Assembly (NCBI GenBank): GCA_964247055.1
Contig: OZ176059.1
Coordinates: forward strand, 2,418,001-2,482,000
Direction: 5' to 3'
Source: Paragordius varius
Lineage: Eukaryota; Nematomorpha
Length of the DNA stretch: 64,000 nt
Part shown: positions 40,401 through 53,410 of the stretch, one piece after another
How positions within the stretch are numbered: the first letter of the stretch is position 1
Layout: each line of letters opens with the position of its first letter
Notes under the pieces: model-generated
Seen by the model: only the letters and a program-made list of their open reading frames with translations
The model's database searches: none
Told to the model about the DNA's origin: nothing
Program-made: the position numbers and the translations under genes

Positions 40401-42547
40401 TAAACAAAACAAATCAAACAAAACTCCTAACCAGTGAGAATCGAATACTCAAAAGCTGCTTTCGTACACAAGAAATACCAATTTTCATTAAAGAAAACGA
40501 TAAAATCGATTATATAATTCAAACAGATTGCGTCTCTACGGTCATACTCAGAGAAAAGACGCCACCCATCCTTTAAAAACTGTTGATAACATTAATGTTG
40601 ATGGCAATAGAAGAAAGGGACGACCACTCTTTTCTTATAATGATAATATAAAAATGGACTTGAATCAACGTAGCCTTTCCACAGAACAATGTAAAGATCG
40701 TAATTTATGGAGGAAACTACTTCGTGGATACATAACTCCGAATATAGAGTCCTAAAATTATCCATCCATCCATTTTACGACTCACAACATCATTTACATT
40801 ACGAACCCTCGTCGTTACCCACTCAATTATATCTGAGTTTGTTTTAGAAGTCATAAACTGTAAACTTTTACTGTTTTTTATAAACAAGATGGTTTTAATA
40901 ATAAAATATCAACAGCAAAACAACTTTAAAAACAATAGTTTGAGTACTACTTTAAACAGACTTTTAAAACTACCTTAAAATGTCATTTCGAACCATGAAA
41001 TGAATATGTAATCAGGAGTATGTAAAAAAAATTTGTTTTTTGGCGTTTACGTTTTATCATTATGATATTATATATATATATATATATCTAGTGTGTCCCC
41101 CGTTTACATGTCCGGGTATATCGTGTCCCCAAGGCTTTCTTACAGACGCCAATGGATGTCCCCTTTGCAGATGCAGTTAGTTATTTTTTCAACATTAAAT
41201 TTATTATTTTCGTTCATTTAAGTGATCATGAATTTTTTTATAACAATCAAATAAAATAATTACATTATTAAAAAAATAAATTTTTATGTTGAAAGGGTGC
41301 CCGAATGTATCATGTCCCTTGTTCTGTCAACAAATTACTGGTTCAAATGGTTGTCCCGTGTGCGATTGTATAAGTAATTTTTTTCTTTAATATTATAAAG
41401 TAAAAACTAAAAAAGTTTTTAGATATAAGTTTTAAATTGCTAATACACTAATCAATATATTAAACATTTTATTCATAATTTTTACATCAGGGTTAAAAGA
41501 GAATGGTTTTTTAAAATATTTCTTTAATTTCGTTTCCCTATAATTTGAATTTTAATCGTACGTTTGTTTTTATTTAAATATTTGATTCGTCATTCAATCA
41601 TATGTTAACATTTTTACTGCTTGGTTTAACACTTGGATACAACACACTCATTTTAGTCCGATTCAAATTGGGGTAGTTGGATACCCCAGGCCTGTTTAAA
41701 ATCAAATACTTTAAAAAGTATGGAAGGAATCGGAACCATGACAAAATTTTGCACTTATATAACATTAATAAACCGAAATATATAAAAAATTTTATTCAAA
41801 AATAATTGATATTACTTATTTTGAGCTAAAACTGAAAGGTAAAAATTTAGCCAACGTGACATGTGTCGAATTGTAATTAAAAAATAATACAAAATAAACC
41901 GCTTTTTCTATTTCTATCAATGTTAAATATAATTTATATAAAACATAAGCTTTAGTTTTACCCTTAAAATTAAATGAAGACGATATTTTGCAAAAAAATA
42001 AAAATGGCGTCGAAGTAGTTTGAGATGGAACTTTTTTTCAAAACAAAATTTTATCAAGATATTTTGGCATATTTATATAAAATTTATCAGGATAAAAGCA
42101 TGAATTTAAATTGGGACCGTTTCCTTCAGTAGTTTTTTAAAAATTTTAATTAATTTTTTAGTCTGGGGTATTTACCCCAATTTGAATCGAAGTGTTAAAA
42201 TACGAATGCACAACATTCAATACTTTATGTGCGGGTCAAAAAATTATATAATTTGCATAAATGTTCCCACAAAATCTTTTTTAAATTGATATTTATACAA
42301 TTTTTTAAATACGTATATCCTATTGGCAAGAAGAAATAGAGACAAATGTTATATTGTGTTTTCATTTTACAGTTTATGTATGAAATATAAATAAATCATT
42401 ATGGATGCCCATATAAATTTTGCATACGGTCCGCTAAACGTTTGAGTAAAAAATGCGGCCTGTAAAGTTATGTTAACTACCCCTGGTTTAAAAGATCAGA
42501 ATGGTGATTATTTTATGGACAGAATATCGGAAGCTAATTTTTTTAAA

Positions 42548-42594
<47 letters not shown>

Positions 42595-44076
42595 ATGTAT
42601 ATAATACCATTTAAATAAAACTGTTAAAAAAATAATTGTATTCTTTTATCAATGTCCAATTTTGACTGTAAAATGAATACTGATTGGATATTAGGTGGTT
42701 GTCGCTGTCCCATAAGATGTCGAACATTCACAAGGCGATTTGATCCAGATCGATGTCCGCCCTGCTGTTTTGAATGTAAGACATTGTTTTAAAACTTTGA
42801 TTTAAAAAAGTAATTATTCATTTTTTTCCTATTTTGAAAATATAATTTAATATGATAATGCTTTTATTGATCCTTAGGGTTATATCATTAAAGAATTCCT
42901 TTTATAGGCCCGTTTTTGAGGTCATGTAAGAATAGGCGATAAAAAACTCAAAAGTATTGGTAGTCACCAAAAAAATTTTTTAGGACCTGAAAAATAATTA
43001 TCTTGACTCAAGGGTCGTGATAAATTTTTATAGCTGTTTGATACGTGAGATATTTAATAAATATTTGGGGCCACTGAAAAGTTTTAGGGCCCGGTTGGCC
43101 ATTAGTCTGAAGTAATAATTTATGTATTATGATTGAATGTGAAAATACCAGCTAGTGTTTAAAAAATAAGCATTTAGACCCCAATTCCTTACAATTAAAA
43201 CATTAAAATATTTTTAATTTCTTTCAAAGGACTTAAATATTTCCGATAACTCTTATGAGCAGCTAAGTGTTGAAAATCGAGTTTTACCTTATTCATAGAT
43301 TTAATGCAAAATGACGTAGTATTATTTTTTTAAATTTTGCAAATTGTTGTTTGTCCAATACTATATATATATATGACACAAACTGAATTATACATATATA
43401 AAAAATAGCTGTATTTATTATACAAATTAAAAATGGTAATATTTGTGTGTAATATTTATATTAAATTTCATCACCTTATGGGGTAGCTTTATACACCAAG
43501 GCCATTTAAATTTTTTTATCTTAAAAAAGTTTTTGGCTTCGGGCCTTTAAAAATATGCTTTCTCTACCCGTTTAGTGGCATACTTAAATACTTTGTCTAA
43601 AAATTATAAAATTTTAAGAATTCCTTCAAACATTTCCGCCTCCATTTTTTTATTTTTTTAATCTTGAATACAACAGGCAAATAATTGTTATAAACTTAAA
43701 TAACTTCGAAAAGCTTTTAAATAACAATTTACTTGTAAAAATATTTATATTTATCGATATTATTATCAGTTTTTTGCTTCTATAATGTTATAGTCCTATC
43801 CTAGGGACTATAGACGTTAAAAAACTGTAGACGTTTCAAGTTTATCATTATACACAGGATCCAAGGGTTTGATAATTAAATTTTAAGCAAAACGACTTTT
43901 AAGCTTACTACTTTAAGCGATGGGGTGGAAAAATCCCCCATAATGTCATCACTTACAAAAATTTTAAATGATATATAGTGTCGCTATTTATACATTATTT
44001 TATAGTATTTTCTCCAGATGAAATAATTGAAGGGGGAAGTGGAGGTAATAACAATAATACTACCAACACTGTATGA
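34436..44076 (+). CDS. Secreted antistasin-like protease-inhibitor protein, six cysteine modules, complete
   Basis: Eight exons: 34436-34523, 34570-34647, 35355-35435, 37718-37804, 41092-41175, 41296-41367, 42695-42775 and 44018-44076, total 630 bases, giving 209 residues plus TGA. The ATG is directly preceded by an in-frame TAA. Exon 1 encodes a signal peptide with core IQIITVYHLFWLIL. Exons 2-6 each encode one antistasin-type module ending in GCPxCxC (for example CPQGFLTDANGCPLCRC); exon 7 encodes a more divergent module, RCPIRCRTF...CPPCC. The last exon is a short Gly/Asn/Thr tail. All seven introns are phase 1; the first is only 46 bases. The final Cys of module 5 is split across the junction 41367/42695. 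Antistasin-family proteins inhibit serine proteases outside the cell, but the modules here are shorter than leech antistasin and I could not place reactive-site residues, so inhibition is inferred. An AATAAA lies seven bases past the stop. Confidence 0.85.
34685..34932. mobile_element. Family B miniature transposon, copy 1
   Basis: Left block aaattatacggacaaaac and right block acgttttgtccgaatcaaat are inverted, with inner agacaaat and atttgtcttt pairs. It lies in the second antistasin intron. Confidence 0.65.
37258..37528. mobile_element. Family A miniature transposon, copy 5
   Basis: Left end accatttcactaattcttcc, right arm with three to four gtttaagggtgaatt-type subrepeats, in the antistasin intron before the exon at 37,718. 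Confidence 0.6.
38133..38163 (+). repeat. Poly-T followed by an 18-base poly-G run
   Basis: Thirteen T then eighteen G, in a region otherwise nearly without G runs. It could form a G-quadruplex. It lies in the third antistasin intron. Confidence 0.9.
38834..39105. repeat. Repeat E, short copy
   Basis: Blocks actcgaataggggtag, ccatggcaaaagtttg, tgatattactta and gataccccttcttgaat match repeat E at 41,640 in order. Terminal blocks are inverted around ggggta/tacccc. Confidence 0.55.
39516..39643. repeat. Inverted repeat beside the LINE
   Basis: The block gtcgtaaaataacgcaact is repeated in reverse complement as ttgcgttattttacgac 128 bases away. A related inverted block (ttttacgactcacaac) lies past the LINE tail at about 40,774, so the LINE may have landed in or beside an older inverted-repeat element. 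Confidence 0.6.
39712..40772 (+). mobile_element. 5'-truncated LINE with reverse transcriptase C-terminal half and internal PHD-like finger
   Basis: In the third antistasin intron, same strand. The frame from about 39712 reads AGLHQGSVLSPLLF, then the catalytic FADD box (about 39,836), then a C4HC3 PHD-like finger (CSIC...CISCQLWVHKKC...CLNC, about 39,992-40,132) inserted between palm and thumb, then the thumb block SFVYLGDVISSQG and an YSSETWAL block. After about 40,525 the continuation LYGHTQRKDATHPLK and GNRRKGRP lies in another frame, ending with a stop at 40755, so at least one frameshift is present. The element ends near a short TCCATCCATCC tail. The endonuclease and N-terminal RT are missing. 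The C-terminal blocks are typical of RTE-like or related non-LTR elements; the clade is inferred. Confidence 0.8.
41640..42205. repeat. Repeat E, long copy with inverted ends
   Basis: Starts with gattcaaattggggtag and ends with taccccaatttgaatcg, an inverted pair about 550 bases apart, in the antistasin intron after 41,367. No coding capacity. Confidence 0.6.
42547..42590. repeat. (TA)n microsatellite
   Basis: About 44 bases of TA alternation with one AA break, roughly 100 bases before the antistasin exon at 42,695. Confidence 0.9.
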
Positions 44077-44082
44077 CACAAT

Positions 44083-44088
44083 AATAAA
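44083..44088 (+). terminator. Polyadenylation signal AATAAA of the antistasin-like gene
   Basis: AATAAA begins seven bases after the TGA at 44,076, implying a very short 3' UTR if used. AT-richness makes chance hits common. Confidence 0.45.
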
Positions 44089-45492
44089 CCTGCAATCAAA
44101 TTTGCAATAATATAGACAATTCAATTTCCTTTGATTTATTGGCTCCGAAAAACTACAGATATCATACATTAACCAATATCCTAAAATAAATTAATTCTTA
44201 TTATGCATAATATATATAAATTATGTCCTTATAAACTGGGTAGTATTTAATATGATGCCGTCTGTGTGAAAATACATAAAAATGGAATATAAGGGACTAA
44301 TAATGAAATATAATTTTGATATAATCGTTTACAATGTAAATAAAAATTAGTTAGTAATTTATTTCGATACAAACGTTAGTAATTTTTTAAAACTCACTGT
44401 CAAACTTTTATAATTTATTATAATTATTTTTTTCTTATCATTCTTTTGGGGGCAGTTTTCTTACTTAGAGCAATTAAAAATGTGAATATATTCAAAGAAT
44501 TTTAGATATGGGGCCCAATTTTAAAATAAACATTTTTAACCTGTTGAGCGCCTGATTTAAAAAAAAATTTATAAAATGCCAAATTGTAGGAAACTCAAAC
44601 TTTTTCGCCACTAGATTATTTGTAAAGAGTTAATGCAAAGGCCAATCATGTATTGTGGGTAAAAAATGTAAATCAAATTAGATAACATTTTTACAAAAAT
44701 TGCACCGCAAATTTGTCTATATTTTTGATAAAAAAGTCAGCTGCTTATTCAGTTTGGTTTTGGAGACATGACTAAAAAGTGCAAAATATATAACTTTTTA
44801 TCAAATAAAGTAAATATTTTTAAAATTTAAGTGAAACAACCATTAAAACACTAGTTTCTTAAAAGATTTTGCTCCTGGCTACAAAAATACCCCAAAATGT
44901 ATTATCACCCCCAAAAAATGATAATCAGGTGTTTTATATTTTAAACTGTTTTCCACCCTAATAATATCTGCTATGAAGTTATAATATATTTCAAAATAAG
45001 GCGCATATATTTACATCCATAATAACTATATTTTACCCATCATATATTTAAGAATTGTCCCAATATATTGCGTTAAAAATTATAGCCGTATAATTTTTGC
45101 AACAAAGCGGAATTGACTTTTAATTTCTACAAAAATCTATATAAATAATTCAATGTAGGTAAAAGAGGTTTATACATCAAGCACTGTTGATGCTTTTTTT
45201 CTGCATCGAACTGTACACTATGAGCAAGTGTATTTTGCTAAAAATTTATTAGCCAATAATACTGCCCTTTGTTGCATAGGCTATTTGGCAATAAATAATA
45301 ATTTTCTAGCAATGTATACTTACCAAAACGTAATAATATTAAAAAACGTTTTAGATTATAAAAAAGAATATTTTTAAATATTACATTTTCCATTTTTTTG
45401 TAAAAATTGACTTGGAAAATATAAAAAAATCTGTCAGCATCAAACTCTTGGTTGGTAGACCCGCGCTTTGAGATACTCATTCGAATTTCAAT
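44089..45492. other. Intergenic spacer between two same-strand genes
   Basis: About 1.4 kb without a recognisable exon. It probably contains the promoter of the L3MBTL2-like gene if the start at 45,493 is right. The minus-strand frame at 45238-45480 has no family features. Confidence 0.5.
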
Positions 45493-45583
45493 ATGTCCTC
45501 CTCTCTCAAGAGTGTTTCCCCATTTTCATACCTGAAACAAAATCCACATCATAAAGAATTTACATATATTATCAGCCAGAAAC
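45493..45583 (+). CDS. Candidate 5' coding exon of the L3MBTL2-like gene
   Basis: An ATG at 45493 opens a frame (MSSSLKSVSPFSYLK...) ending at AAAC before a GT at 45584. Removing 45584-45608 (25 bases, GT to AG) joins it in phase to the first certain MBT exon at 45609. The phase fit is suggestive, but a 25-base intron is far shorter than any other in the window (next smallest 36 bases, 27160-27197 on the minus strand). The true 5' exon may instead lie further upstream and carry the missing zinc finger. Confidence 0.3.
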
Positions 45584-47202
45584 GTAAAATTGTATTTTTT
45601 ATTTTTAGTTCCATCAACATCACATACATGGGAAGAAGTTTTACGGAATCATTTATTAAATACGCCGGCTCCTGTCTATTTTTTTAAACATGTAATATTT
45701 TCATAATTTCAATATGTTTTTTAAATTCTTTAATCTTTATCTGGTTTCTCTAGTTACCGTTATCAGATGGTTGGGATCAGGTCAAACCTGGTTTAAAAAT
45801 TGAAACCATTAATATAGACAGTGATTTAACCCTGCAAGGTTATTGGATCTCAACTATTATCAAAGTTTTTGGATATTTTGCTCTTATCCGTTATGACGGT
45901 TATGAGGATGACAGTAGTCGAGACCTTTGGATAAATTTAGCCAATCCTGATGTACATGAAGTTGGTTGGACCTCGAACCATTGTCGACAATTGATACCAC
46001 CAAAATGTAAAACATGAATTTAGTTTATTAATTTTAACTCAATCTCGGAACTAGATTAAAGTTTTAAAGCTTTTTTTTAAATTTTTTTTATAATTTTGAT
46101 TACTAAAAAACCATATTGTTACAAAATTAATAAATAATTTTATATTTAACTTATTTTATTGGAAAGATAATATTTATATGCTTTAACTTAAATTATTGAG
46201 TAAGTCCATACTAAAAAAATATGATTTTACCCATCATTTTATATTAAAATTTATTAGCATTATTATTTCAATAATAATTTTAGTTTGAAATTAAAATATG
46301 ATATTACCCATAATTTTATTTTCAAATTATTGATATTAGAGCAGGAGGGGGGCAAACGCGGCTCGTTATGGCGGCCCTCAAAAATTTTAATATTCACATA
46401 ATTTTTAAAAATATTTAGCAAAATCAACGTTTCTTGGACAATTTTTTAATACTTTTTATATTCGATTGGCATGAACTGGACTAATTGTTATATGGTGTGT
46501 TTGCATTCTACAATTTTTCATACTTGAAATCTATAATAAATTTATATGGGTTATTTTAAAGGCGGCTCGCTAAGCCATTTGGGTTGGATTACCCCTGCAT
46601 TATAGAGTCTTTAATTATTTTTAACGCTAAAATATTCATATTTTTTATCTTTCATCTATTAATATCTTTATATATTTTGTAAAATTAAATTTTTTATTTT
46701 ACATATATTTTTATAGCTATCCAAGATAAATTTAGTGATTGGAAGAATTTTTTGATGAAAGCCTTGGTTGGGGCTAAAACATTACCCTCAAGTTATCATG
46801 ATAAGGTGCATTATATATAAATAATTTAATTTTATTTCCGCATAACAATCCTTTTTTATAATTTTAAATTTTAATTTTTGGTTTTCTAAATGTCCTTATT
46901 CTATTTATTAAACTAATATATGTTTTACAGAATTTTGAATGAATATGTTTTTTTTTCGTAATTTTTATGTGCAATTTTATAATTTACATCTTTTTACTTT
47001 GGTCGTAAAAAATTAATATAATTAACATAAGCTAATTGGTAATTTATAAACAATACACTATATAATTTTAGATAACAAGTTACATTATTTTTTGAATGCC
47101 AACCTTTTATTAGCTTGAACATAAGACAATTGATATAATTTCATATATTTTCCTGTTTCAATTCCTAACTTATTGCGTTTTTGGAGTCTTTTTATGTAGT
47201 TA

Positions 47203-47271
<69 letters not shown>

Positions 47272-50200
47272 CATTTCCTGTATTGATAAGTTTGAGAGAC
47301 GGTTACTAATTTGAAGAAAGGTATAATAACTAAAATTGAATTGATATGGACAAAACATATACAAATATAAAGACAAATATTTTTTTTCAAAAGACAACCA
47401 TACTTGTTTAACTTTAATTTTTCCTATATAAACTATGTATAATAAAAATTGTAAAATATTTAATTGATTATGTTAACATTATACATCGCTATTCTTTACT
47501 TTTCAATTTTAAACAATGAGTTAAGGATTTTAAAAAAGTATGGTTGTCGTTTAGAAAAAATATTTGTCTTTATATTTTAACGTTTGGTCCGTATAATTTT
47601 TATTTTTATTATACCAGTTTTAATTAACTAATTTATGCACTTATCAACCATTAAACAGTTTGTATTTTAAAAACCTATAAACACTTTTATAGTAAAAAGT
47701 GAAATTATGCGGACAAAACGTTAAAATAAAAGGACAAATATTTTTTTATAAAAAACAACATTTTTTAAATCTAGATTTATATTTGAATGGCAAAGTGTGA
47801 AATAGAGATGTCTAACACTAACACAATCAATTTTATATTTTACAATTGTAACTAAATAACGTTTCAAAAGTATGGTTGTCTTTTAGAAGAAATATTTGTC
47901 TTTAAATTTTTATGTTTTGTCCTCACGTATAATTTCAATTTTTACTGTACAAGACCGTGTATGACTGACCGCATGTTAAAGCGGTTATTAGTCCGGTTAT
48001 TGTATATTTGCATCGGTAAACTTGGCTTGATATAACCGGTTATAACTGTTTGTTTACATGCAACAATTAGAGCAGTTATGGATATTGGGTAGCGGTCTAA
48101 AACCCGATTGTGAGATTTTTCATATTTGCGACCTTATCCGATTATTTTTTGATAATTGTTAAAAGTTTTGTTATTTATTAAATGGTGTTATGATGTTTTT
48201 TACAACGGGTATCGTTGGTTATAACTGTTGTTTGTGTAGTGTTGAGAACCTCGTTATTATTCATGAGATATTAAACCGGATGGTATCAATTGACTAGTTA
48301 TAACTGTCATTTTTTTCTTCAAAGTAGTAATCAGATTCCGTTTTATTAATTTTAACATAAAATATATTCTATTCATTTTTATTACATTCCAAATTATAGC
48401 TAAATTGTTTGTTGGAATGTCGTTTCAAAGTTGGTCAACGCCTTGAAGTGTATGATCGTGATGATATTTCAGCCATGAGACCAGCTATCATATCTGAGAT
48501 TCAAGGATGTCGCTTACGACTTCAATACTTACGTAGGGGTCGTGAATGGCCCCGTTCAACTAACATAACGAATTTACCTCATCCCAAAGGTTTTTTTGGT
48601 TTTATCATACTTTTTTTTTCATTCTTCACATTACTTATATCGCTTTTTTTAAATAAAAATTACTTGAAAATATTGGTCTTTTATCTGTTTTTAATATTTT
48701 CATATAAATTGAAATATATAATGTTTAATATACAAGGCTATAATGGTTATGACTTTGATTCTATCTTGTAACTTAACTGTGATGTATTTAGATGGGCTAA
48801 ATAAGTTTTTTACTTAATTTTTGACATTTTTTTGATTTTTAAACCAGTGATGTCCGACAACACGCTTTTTTCGGTATACAAAACTGCTTTAATAAATAGA
48901 TGTTAAAATAATTGAAAATGTTGTATAACAATCAAAAATTTACGATTATTTAGAGGATATATAATCCAAAATTAGGCTCGGGCTCAAGATTAAAAAATAA
49001 TAAATATCAAATCGGCCGTGAAGATATTTGTGTTTGACATCTCTGGTTTAAATGCTAAAATAATTTTAACTTATAAGTCCATACTATTAATACGGGTTTA
49101 AGATAAATTTTATTTAATTACCATAAGCATATATAGTATTTAGCGATCAGTCAGTTATAACTCCATTACCCTCCCCCCCGCCCCCCTTTAAAAAAATTAG
49201 TTTTTAGACCAAGTGTTCTACTAAACTTTTTATGTTTAGATATAAAAGAGGATGTTGATCCTAACACTGAAGATTTTTGGTGTCATGCAAATTCACATAA
49301 TATACACCCTGTTGGCTGGTCCCTTGTTATTGGACATCGTATTAATGCTGATAAAAGTTAGTGAGTGTGGTTATGAAATTTTATTGCATATAGTTTTTTG
49401 CAGAAAAAGGAAAGGAAAATTGTTTATTATTTAACATTTTGTTATATTTTTTCCATACACTACTGTCCTGTGTTGCAAATTGCCCTACTATAGTGTTGTG
49501 AAATAACCATTTACTGTATATAGAAATTTTGTTTTATATAATTTTTTACAGGGAAAAAAGAAAGGAAATTGTTTATTATTCAACATTTTATTATTTTTTT
49601 CCATACACTACTGTCCTGTGTTGTAAATTGCCCTACTATAGTGTATGTTAAATAAGCAATCATTATAATGCATACTATATATAAAAATTTTATTGCATAT
49701 AGTTTTTTGCAGATAAAAAAGGAAAATATTGTTTATTATTCGACATTTTGTTATTTTTTTCCATACACTACTGTCCTGTGTTGCAAATTGCCCCCTACTA
49801 TGTGAAATAAACAATCATTAAAATGCATACTATATTTAGAAATTTAGTTTTATATAATTTTTTGCAGATAAAAAGGAAAAAATTTATTCAACATTTTGTC
49901 ATTTTTTCCCATACACTACTGTCCTGTGTTGCAAATTGCCCTAATATAGTGTATGTTAAATAAGCAACCATTAAAATGCATACTGTATATGTATATATCA
50001 TTATAGAATATATGGTAGAATCCAAGAAATTTTATTTGAATCGCCAGGAAGATTTGTGTTCAGGGGGCCAAAATATCCACAATACCAATTCGTACGTTGG
50101 ATTCGCACCCTTTGAAAATTTTTGTTTGCCAAAGGTTATTTTATTTAACAAAGCTTGATAAAATTATTTAGTTAGTTTACACTTATATAATATTTAAGTA

Positions 50201-53107
50201 TTTTATTGATTAAACATGTTTAAAATTTTTTTTAAATCCATAATCTAATATTTAAAGGTGGAAATTCGTTTGGTATAGAGCTGCAAATACAAAATGGTGA
50301 TATCCATTTTTCTGAGTCTATTTATATATACCATTTATAGTTTAAATTTACTTGAATATCAAAAATTAACTATTTTTTTTTATATTTTTGTAAAATGATA
50401 ATTTCGTTTAAAGTTAACCTCTTATTGATATTATAAAATGTGCTATGGAATAAAAAAAATATTTCATAAAAACTAAATAATATTAGGCCGAAAACATATA
50501 ATTTATTATTAGGGTGGATTTGAATTGTTTAAGGACGAATTTGAGTTGTATATGGTTTTTTGTATTATTAACGTTGTCTAATATATCATTTAAAGTGATC
50601 TAATATAACTCTGTAAACTTCGCTTTAAATCATACACAATATATGGAATAAATATTGAATACATGAAATTTCTTCAATTTTCCTTTCTTTTTTCAAAAAT
50701 GCGATTTTTTTTGTTAAAAACCTCTGAAAAATATTTTATCCTTCTTTTTAGTATTTCTAAGTGACTTAAAAATGTTTATTAGGGTAATTTTATACTTTTT
50801 TATGCAATTTTTCTTATATTATATTATATATATATTTAATATCTATATAGTTACCTAAAGACCTTTTGGAGGAAGAAAATCATACAAATTTACCCGCCAT
50901 AGAAGTTAATATGAAATGCGAAGCTTTGGATCCTTTAAATCTATCCAGTATAACTGTGGCTACCGTTATTCAAGTTTTTAACTTTAATTATAAGTATTAA
51001 TAAAGATGTTTATTTCATGTATTAAAATATGGGGGGGGGAATTGATATATTTTAACCATTTACCTGTTTTTTACAGTATTTGTAAGGTTTAAAACCTTTT
51101 ATGTCAATATATATATTATATATAAATAATATGTGTTGTACCTAGATTAAAGCTAGTTTTTTCTCTATATTTTTATGTTTATTTTTAAATTATACTTTAT
51201 AAAGGACTATTTTTTGTTTCTTCTCTAAATAATGCATTTGGTTTGAATGTACAGTTATAACCGATTTAATACTTGAATAGCCCAGTAGTTATGGCAAGCT
51301 TAAGTTTAATACAATGACAATTATTTATTCCCTATGAATTATGTTTGAAACCGGTTAGACCAAAATTTTTTAAATACAAAGATCGCAGCTATAACTGTTT
51401 TATAAACTTATAAGATTACTTGTCGAAAATACATACACGCACATAAAACCGCTTATTATAAGTTAATAACCTTTAAACCAACCTCAAGCATTTTACAATT
51501 CAGTTATAACCCCGAGATCATACCTGAATTTTATACAATAGTTGTGTTATAATATGTTAACTGCAAAATAGAAAAATTAGAAAACAGACAAAACCTAAAA
51601 ATGTAAAGATAAATTTTCCCAAAAGACAACCATTTTTACATAAACATTTATATTTCCTATAAAAATAAAAATTTATTAATTGCAATAGTGAAAAAATGTA
51701 TAATTTATTGTGTTACCAATATACATCTCTATTTCATACATTGCAGATTAAAACAATGAATTATATTAAAAACAAATCAAGTTAAAAGTCATTTGTCTTC
51801 ATATATTTTCACGATTTATCCGTATAATGTCAATTTTTTTCGTAATTTAATTTCAGTTTTAATCGATTTAGACTCTATCTATCTATGTATCTATCTATCT
51901 TTAACTATATAAATTCAGTTATAACTGTTAAAAACTTTTGTTATATAAATCGCTAAAACCTATTAATAATATAATGCTAACCCTTACACTGCGTGCCAGA
52001 GTTCGAGCGAGTATTAAAAGCCCTCACATGTCCGAATACAATTTAAGTCCTTACCCTTTAATAAAAAGGGAAAAAGAGACTCTAAACTGTATATTTTTTT
52101 AAATTTGAGTTTTAATCGATTCAGACTGTATCTATCTATCAATCTATCTATCTTTAACTATATAAATTCAGTTATAACTGTTTAAAACTTTTAGTATATA
52201 AACCGCTAAAACCTATTACTTAAAAAAACTACATAGGTACTACAAGACGGTTACCTCATGATAAAATTGGATAATGCCGCACCTGATGATAAGCAGAATG
52301 CTTTTTGTTATCACACCACATCACCTTGTATATTCCCCCCAGGTTTTGCTTACAAGTATGGGTTAGAACTTGACCCGCCTCACACCGAAGATTATAACGG
52401 TTTCTTTTATCTTACGTATTAAAAATTGAGTTTTTCGAAAAAATTGTAAAATAAAGTTAATTCAAGAGTTTTTTTACTTACTTATTTTTTTGGAGGTTGT
52501 TTAAAAAAGTAATAATTATTAAAATCATCATGACAAAATATTTCAAATATAAGACACTATTATTTTACGGGGAAAACTTTAATCTTTTATTTTTGGAATA
52601 CAAACTTTTGTAGAGATTAGCGAAATAAGATTAATTATATTTCAAGTTTTTATACAGCATTTTAATTAATTGTAGTTGTAAAATATGTATAAATGATTGT
52701 GTTCTCCAATACTACTCCATACTTACTTTACAATTTCAAATGTTTTAAATAATTTTTAGGTTTCAAACAATGATTTTTGTTTTAAATAATTCTCAAGATA
52801 TAAAACGTATGAAAAAAATAAGTTTCTTTATATTTTTTACGTTACGTTTTGTCCGTATAATTCAAATTTTACTGTATTGTCTTTTTATCTTTTTAATTTT
52901 AAAATTTTAAATGCATATTTTGATCAACTATGTTTTTTTACCTTAAAAGCAGATGAAGAAATAAAGAAGGATGATGATGGTGATAACGAATCGAATATCA
53001 ATACTTTTTCTTGGGACAAATATTTTTCGTAAGTTTTTTTTTTATTTTTTTTAATTTAAACTTTATCAAATTTTTTAATAGGACAGTGTTTGTAACTCCC
53101 TCTAAAA

Positions 53108-53184
<77 letters not shown>

Positions 53185-53357
53185 TTCTTATGATGATTTT
53201 TGAAAATAACATGGCTAATAAATTAATTGCTTATGAGGATTATGGTATGTATGTTAAATAGGATTTTTAATGGAAGTTTTTAAGTTGGATAGGTAAATTT
53301 AAAAAAAAATTAAAATATAACATAATGAATATTATTTAAAGAGCCTAAATTAAAAAC

Positions 53358-53410
<53 letters not shown>

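Noticed and set aside
47085-47397. Two overlapping minus-strand frames rich in Tyr-Ile
   Set aside because: They are translations of the (TA)n microsatellite with no conserved sequence on either side.
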